A model generated the notes under the pieces. The model was given only the letters and a program-made list of their open reading frames with translations, was not told the DNA's origin and searched no databases. From [Bacillus] selenitireducens MLS10 (lineage in GTDB: Bacteria; Bacillota; Bacilli; Bacillales; Salisediminibacteriaceae): a stretch of 64,000 nt of DNA. The translations under genes were made by a program, and so were the position numbers. Below are positions 60,312-64,000 of the stretch, one piece after another (the first letter of the stretch is position 1; each line of letters opens with the position of its first letter). The stretch lies in the NCBI RefSeq assembly GCF_000093085.1, contig NC_014219.1:3030384-3094383 (forward strand). Reading direction: 5' to 3'.

Positions 60312-61115
60312 TCATTTCCGAAAGCGGTTGTCCTCCCGAATAGGATAATGATTCCGGTAATACGCGACGGTTTCTTTATGGACGTCGTAGATCCGGATCT
60401 GTTCGTCATTATTCATATAGATCGCCTGGCTTTTCGAATCAAGCCACGGGTAACTGAATAGGGATTCGCCAAACCCGTCACCTGCCTGATTCAGGCTCAG
60501 CAGGTAAAGCTGATTTTCGAGAGCCCTGGTAATGACAAAATGATGCCAACTCGGAAAGGTCTCATCCCGGTAAAAAGCCACAGGATGCAAGATCAGGTCC
60601 ACTTCATGGTCGTAATTGTACCGCTCGGCGAACTGCGGGAAACGAATGTCATAACAGATCATCAGCCCGATCTTGATATCTTTCACCTGAAAGGATAACG
60701 GTTCACGTCCTTCTTCAAAATACTCCCGCTCAAAAGACGAATCGAACTGCGCGATATGAATTTTATCATACCGCCCTTCGAGATCGCCGTCGGATCTGAT
60801 TACATACTGGGAGATCGCATAGCCCGACTCCTGTATGGACGCATGTCCATACACGATCCACATGCCGAGTTCTCTTGCGAGTTCGCTGAACTTGCTGAAA
60901 ATGGGGCCTGATTCATCTTCAGCAAATTCGTGAAGCTTGTCAAAACAGTCCCTGCTGTAAGTCATGGCCGACAGCTCAGGAAGCACAACCAGATCCCCAT
61001 CCTGACCCTTCAGTTCGTTCCGCAGTTTGCTGCAGAGTCTGTCCACATGCCTGATTTGTCCGTCTTTGTCCATCTGTTCCGGTATTTTGCATTGAAATCC
61101 TGCCACTCGTATCAT
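60312..61115 (-). CDS. Carbon-nitrogen hydrolase (nitrilase superfamily)
   Basis: This 267-aa enzyme has the Glu-Lys-Cys triad Glu47 in VVLPELSA, Lys118 in GRYDKIHIAQFD and Cys154 in GLMICYDIRFP. It fits the aliphatic amidase / omega-amidase branch of the superfamily; the substrate is not visible. The first ATG used is at 61115, with GCGGTGATG upstream. It lies 23 bp upstream of the GGDEF gene and is probably in the same transcript. Confidence 0.85.
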   Translation of the reverse strand: MIRVAGFQCKIPEQMDKDGQIRHVDRLCSKLRNELKGQDGDLVVLPELSAMTYSRDCFDKLHEFAEDESGPIFSKFSELARELGMWIVYGHASIQESGYAISQYVIRSDGDLEGRYDKIHIAQFDSSFEREYFEEGREPLSFQVKDIKIGLMICYDIRFPQFAERYNYDHEVDLILHPVAFYRDETFPSWHHFVITRALENQLYLLSLNQAGDGFGESLFSYPWLDSKSQAIYMNNDEQIRIYDVHKETVAYYRNHYPIREDNRFRK

Positions 61116-61310
61116 CTCATCACCGCACAATCTTTAAACATCGTTCTCTTACGCCTGCCACCGTTCACGGCATCTCCTTACCGGCAAGCATCTGATTGCA
61201 CTTATAATAGCACAAAATGCAGCCTCCGGCCGGTTATTCAGCAAAAATAATGTCTTCTCACTCCCACAGAAAAACCGGACCCGAGAGCCCGGCCATACTG
61301 TGTTTATCAT

Positions 61311-61922
61311 TCAACCAATCACCGCAGTTCCTTTTACTTCCCCGTCATAGATCAGTGACAGCTCATCGCCTTTACGGACCGCCCCGATCCCTTCAGGTGT
61401 TCCGGTAAATATCAGATCTCCCTTCCCCGTTCCGAAATGTTCAGAGAGGTATGGAAGCAGTTCACTCAAATGAAAGATCATGTCCGAAGGACTGCCGTGT
61501 TGCACCCGTTCACCGTTGATCTCAAGGGAAAAAGTCCGGTTGTTCACATCGTCCACGCTATCGAACGAAAAGAGCTGCGTCAACAGGGCCGAGCCGGGGA
61601 AACTCTTGGATTTCAGCCAAGGATCTCCCTTTTTTCTCGCTTCCGTCTGAACGTCCCGCAGGGTAAAATCAATACCAACTCCCATATACCCGATACAATC
61701 CTCAGGCTTCATGCCTTTCTCATAAGGCTGTCTGAGTTCGAACACAAGCTCCACTTCGTAATGGACGCTGCCTTTTTCCCACGGCATATTCAAAATGCTT
61801 CCGTCCGCAATCGCAAGGGCGTGTGTCGCTTTGCTAAAGATCATCGGTTCATCAGGGACCGCACTGTTCATCTCTTTTGCATGCAGGGCATAGTTCTTGC
61901 CGGCACAAAAAATATTCATCAT
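61311..61922 (-). CDS. Fumarylacetoacetate hydrolase-family protein
   Basis: This 203-aa protein has the FAH fold with the metal ligands Glu and Glu in VHYEVELVFE and Asp in GVGIDFTLRD, plus KSFPGSALLT and FTGTPEGIGAV. The length matches the short FAHD1-type group (acylpyruvate hydrolase, oxaloacetate decarboxylase or 2-hydroxyhepta-2,4-diene-dioate isomerase). GGATGTGATC, near the ideal ribosome site, precedes the adjacent ATG codons at 61922 and 61919. Confidence 0.85.
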   Translation of the reverse strand: MMNIFCAGKNYALHAKEMNSAVPDEPMIFSKATHALAIADGSILNMPWEKGSVHYEVELVFELRQPYEKGMKPEDCIGYMGVGIDFTLRDVQTEARKKGDPWLKSKSFPGSALLTQLFSFDSVDDVNNRTFSLEINGERVQHGSPSDMIFHLSELLPYLSEHFGTGKGDLIFTGTPEGIGAVRKGDELSLIYDGEVKGTAVIG

Positions 61923-61970
61923 GATCACATCCATTCTTCGGAATATACCTGTATTTTATCAGAAAATAGT

Positions 61971-63350
61971 CTACAGCAGGTGTTTAAATCGGTTTGACCA
62001 GGGAGAGAGTCGCTCCATGATCCGTTTTTTCATAACCGGCGTCTCTGCATCAAGCCAGTCATCCCCCTCTGGTGCCATGAGACTCTCATCTTTCAGGCTC
62101 TCAAGATGACGCCGGTGTTCATCGGCAAAAGCCTCCCCCTTAATCACGAGCACCGATTCCGTATTCAGATAGGCACTTCTCGGATCTGCATTAAATGAAC
62201 CGATAACGGAGACTTCATCATCAATCAGCACGCTTTTGGCGTGGATGGAACCCGTTCCTCTGTACTCATTCAGTTCAACATCCGCTTCAAGCCATGTATC
62301 ACGATCGTAAAGGTAAGCAGAGAAGGCCGGATAGTTCGGGGACGAATACACGCTGTTCGTCACGACACTCACTTCCTTGTCTGAGACATGGTGGATATCG
62401 ATCTTCGCCATCATCGCCTCATTTGGAATCAGGTAGGGCGTCTGAACCACAATCGAGGATCTTGCTTCATTGAGGAGGCCGGCAATCGTCGCCCAGACGA
62501 CCGGTTCCCGCTGAATCCCCTCAAGGGGGTTCGCGACAAACGCGACCTCCTCAACCGGAATCCATTCCGAAAGAGGATCACCTCTTTTTACACCGTCTCC
62601 TTCACTTTCTTTATCCAGCCGCTCCTTCAGCCGTTCCGCCTGCCTGTTTACATAGACGGACGACTCTCCTTCATAAGCGAAAGTACGCTCACCGTCCAGC
62701 AATGTGTCCACATATGCCGACGCCTCTTTGATAAACGGCGCCTCACCCGCTGCATCTCCTGTGGCTCTGACGAGCACATCCCGGTCCCTGACAGGCACCG
62801 CGTCATCTGCCGTCATGTATTTATCCCCGATGTTGCGTCCCCCATTCATGACGTAGCGCTCATCAACAATCATCAACTTGTCATGCAGCCTGTTATTCCA
62901 CCGCATTGGTGAAGAGGCCTCCGGCGGTTCATAAACATGCAGCGTCATCCGTTCATGACGGCCGATAAGAGCCGGAAGACCCCGCATGCTCCCGTTCATC
63001 TGATGCAGCATCCCGTCGACGACCAATGTCACCTCAACACCCCGATCCGCAGCACGGAAAAGCTCACGAAAAAATGACTCCATATAATCACCTTCATGAA
63101 ACGTGTGGTAGACAATCTGAATCTCAGATTCTGCTTCCTGAATAAGTGAAAGCCGGGTATCCGCGGCATCTTGAGCATCTTCAAGAATCCGAGCCTCAAT
63201 CAATATGTCATCAGATGTGCCCTCAAAGAGCGAAACCGCTTCTCCGGAAGGGGGATCCGCCGCATCAAACAACAGGCTGCCAAAGCTGATGATAAACACC
63301 ACAACCACCCACGCCGCACGTTTCACATTTTTTCTGTAATAGCCCTTCAT
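61971..63350 (-). CDS. Phospholipase D / cardiolipin synthase-like protein
   Basis: This 459-aa protein has an N-terminal membrane anchor (about residues 11-30) and two HKD motifs: HDKLMIVDERYVMNGGRN and HAKSVLIDDEVSVIGSFNADPRS. This is the catalytic arrangement of the phospholipase D superfamily. It probably acts on phospholipids outside the cytoplasmic membrane; the exact reaction (cardiolipin synthesis, phospholipid hydrolysis) is not clear. The ATG at 63350 is the first in frame. Confidence 0.87.
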   Translation of the reverse strand: MKGYYRKNVKRAAWVVVVFIISFGSLLFDAADPPSGEAVSLFEGTSDDILIEARILEDAQDAADTRLSLIQEAESEIQIVYHTFHEGDYMESFFRELFRAADRGVEVTLVVDGMLHQMNGSMRGLPALIGRHERMTLHVYEPPEASSPMRWNNRLHDKLMIVDERYVMNGGRNIGDKYMTADDAVPVRDRDVLVRATGDAAGEAPFIKEASAYVDTLLDGERTFAYEGESSVYVNRQAERLKERLDKESEGDGVKRGDPLSEWIPVEEVAFVANPLEGIQREPVVWATIAGLLNEARSSIVVQTPYLIPNEAMMAKIDIHHVSDKEVSVVTNSVYSSPNYPAFSAYLYDRDTWLEADVELNEYRGTGSIHAKSVLIDDEVSVIGSFNADPRSAYLNTESVLVIKGEAFADEHRRHLESLKDESLMAPEGDDWLDAETPVMKKRIMERLSPWSNRFKHLL

Positions 63351-63518
63351 TCTGTTTCACCACACCTGATCAATGTATTCTGTCTTGTCCTTACTGGGTT
63401 CTACGTTTGATCCGCTGATCATGTTCCAAATCGTTCATCGAACACTCATGACTATACCTGAACAAAATTATCTAGTATAATAGACTTGCTTTCAAGAAGT
63501 CTTCTAGGAGCTGAAACC

Positions 63519-64000
63519 ATGTTTAAGCCAAATAACGAACTTTCTAAAACCCAATTGAATACAGTTTTGAACATGATTTCCGACCCCGTGTTCATCACTG
63601 AAATAAATAAATCTTTTGAACCGCTAACCTTCATTTTCGTGAATGACGCAGCGACTTCCCATGTCGGATGGCCTAAAGAGGTCCTCCTGACCATGAATCC
63701 GTATGATTTGGTCGATCCAGGCTATCATGGAACCTACACCGAAGAGCTGATCCGTCTGCAGGATCACTCCACTCTTCTTCTTGAAAGTGTCCACCGGACG
63801 AAAGACGGCACAAAGATCCCTGTTGAAATCAACAGTTCTCTCGTCACCCTGACCGACGAGCACGGCAAGTCTTTTATTCTGAGCGTCGTCCGTGATCTTT
63901 CAGGCCGATCGTCAAACCAGATGCTTCATGAGCGGACGAGCAAAGAATTCGAGAGCCTGTATCTGCATAATCCGGATCTTATTTTTTCAACCGACCCGCT
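63519..64000 (+). CDS. PAS-domain sensor protein, 3' end outside the window
   Basis: The open frame starts at an ATG with AGGAG eight bases upstream and runs off the window. The first 160 residues contain a PAS domain (about 15-130: MISDPVFITEINKS, VNDAATSHVGW, VHRTKDGTKIPVEINSSLV, SVVRDLSGR) and the start of a second one (LYLHNPDLIFSTDP). A GGDEF, EAL or kinase output domain may follow. TATAAT at 63476-63481 is the likely -10 box. Confidence 0.75.
   Translation, partial: MFKPNNELSKTQLNTVLNMISDPVFITEINKSFEPLTFIFVNDAATSHVGWPKEVLLTMNPYDLVDPGYHGTYTEELIRLQDHSTLLLESVHRTKDGTKIPVEINSSLVTLTDEHGKSFILSVVRDLSGRSSNQMLHERTSKEFESLYLHNPDLIFSTDP

Overview
The window looks like chromosome of a low-GC Gram-positive (Firmicutes, Bacillaceae) haloalkaliphile. 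Strong GGAGG-type ribosome sites, sigma-A promoters, cre-like and Fur boxes, many B. subtilis-type genes (yclNOPQ, ywbE, yesMN-like, xylAB/xylR) and acidic proteins (very Asp/Glu-rich, including the exported binding proteins) all fit. The GH65 enzyme at 18521-20806 matches, from memory, the characterised 2-O-alpha-glucosylglycerol phosphorylase of Bacillus (Salisediminibacterium) selenitireducens MLS10 (761 aa, general acid Glu475), so this species or a very close relative is the likely source. No rRNA, tRNA or CRISPR array was seen.

Layout. 1-6.7 kb, minus strand: adenine deaminase, a heterodimeric ABC exporter pair and glycerate kinase. 6.8-9.7 kb: a GH13 alpha-glucosidase with its own promoter and LacI-type operator, then RarD. 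9.8-16 kb, minus strand: SDR, ElaA, an AspT/YidE-type transporter, a GNAT, YwbE and a PAS-GGDEF-HD-GYP protein. 16-21.7 kb: an MFS carrier divergent from a LacI regulator and glucosylglycerol phosphorylase, with a perfect 22-bp operator between them. 22-25.8 kb: a Fur-controlled YclNOPQ siderophore importer. 25.8-43 kb: a xylose/xylo-oligosaccharide block containing xylA, xylB, aldose epimerase, XylR, a YesMN-type two-component system, an ABC sugar importer without its own ATPase, a GH43 beta-xylosidase and a YesL-like protein. XylR operator and cre-like sites recur across it. 43-46 kb: acyl-CoA ligase with a TetR regulator and an endonuclease III-like protein. 46-54 kb: small membrane proteins, a CGCGG-motif peptide, an SLC13-type carrier, sirtuin, 3D-domain exported protein, and a Crp/Fnr regulator with a DUF302 protein. 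54-64 kb: 2-oxoacid:ferredoxin oxidoreductase KorAB, an MFS exporter, a diguanylate cyclase, a nitrilase-family enzyme, an FAH-family enzyme, a phospholipase D-type protein and the start of a PAS protein.

The most notable system is an IscB element at about 32376-33880. It has an intact RNA-guided nuclease gene (PLMP motif, split RuvC, Arg-rich bridge helix, HNH), a structured omega/HEARO RNA directly upstream, and IS200/IS605-like terminal hairpins. It sits between the xylR stop codon and what looks like the original xylR terminator. Its predicted natural guide is therefore made of the last bases of xylR, and xylR read-through could transcribe it. The family is known; this arrangement and its regulatory consequence are what deserve a second look. 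Other leads are the glucosylglycerol locus and operator, an orphan CGCGG RiPP-like peptide, a Crp/Fnr-DUF302 pair with a palindrome at about -41, and a divergent promoter hub at 34.7 kb.
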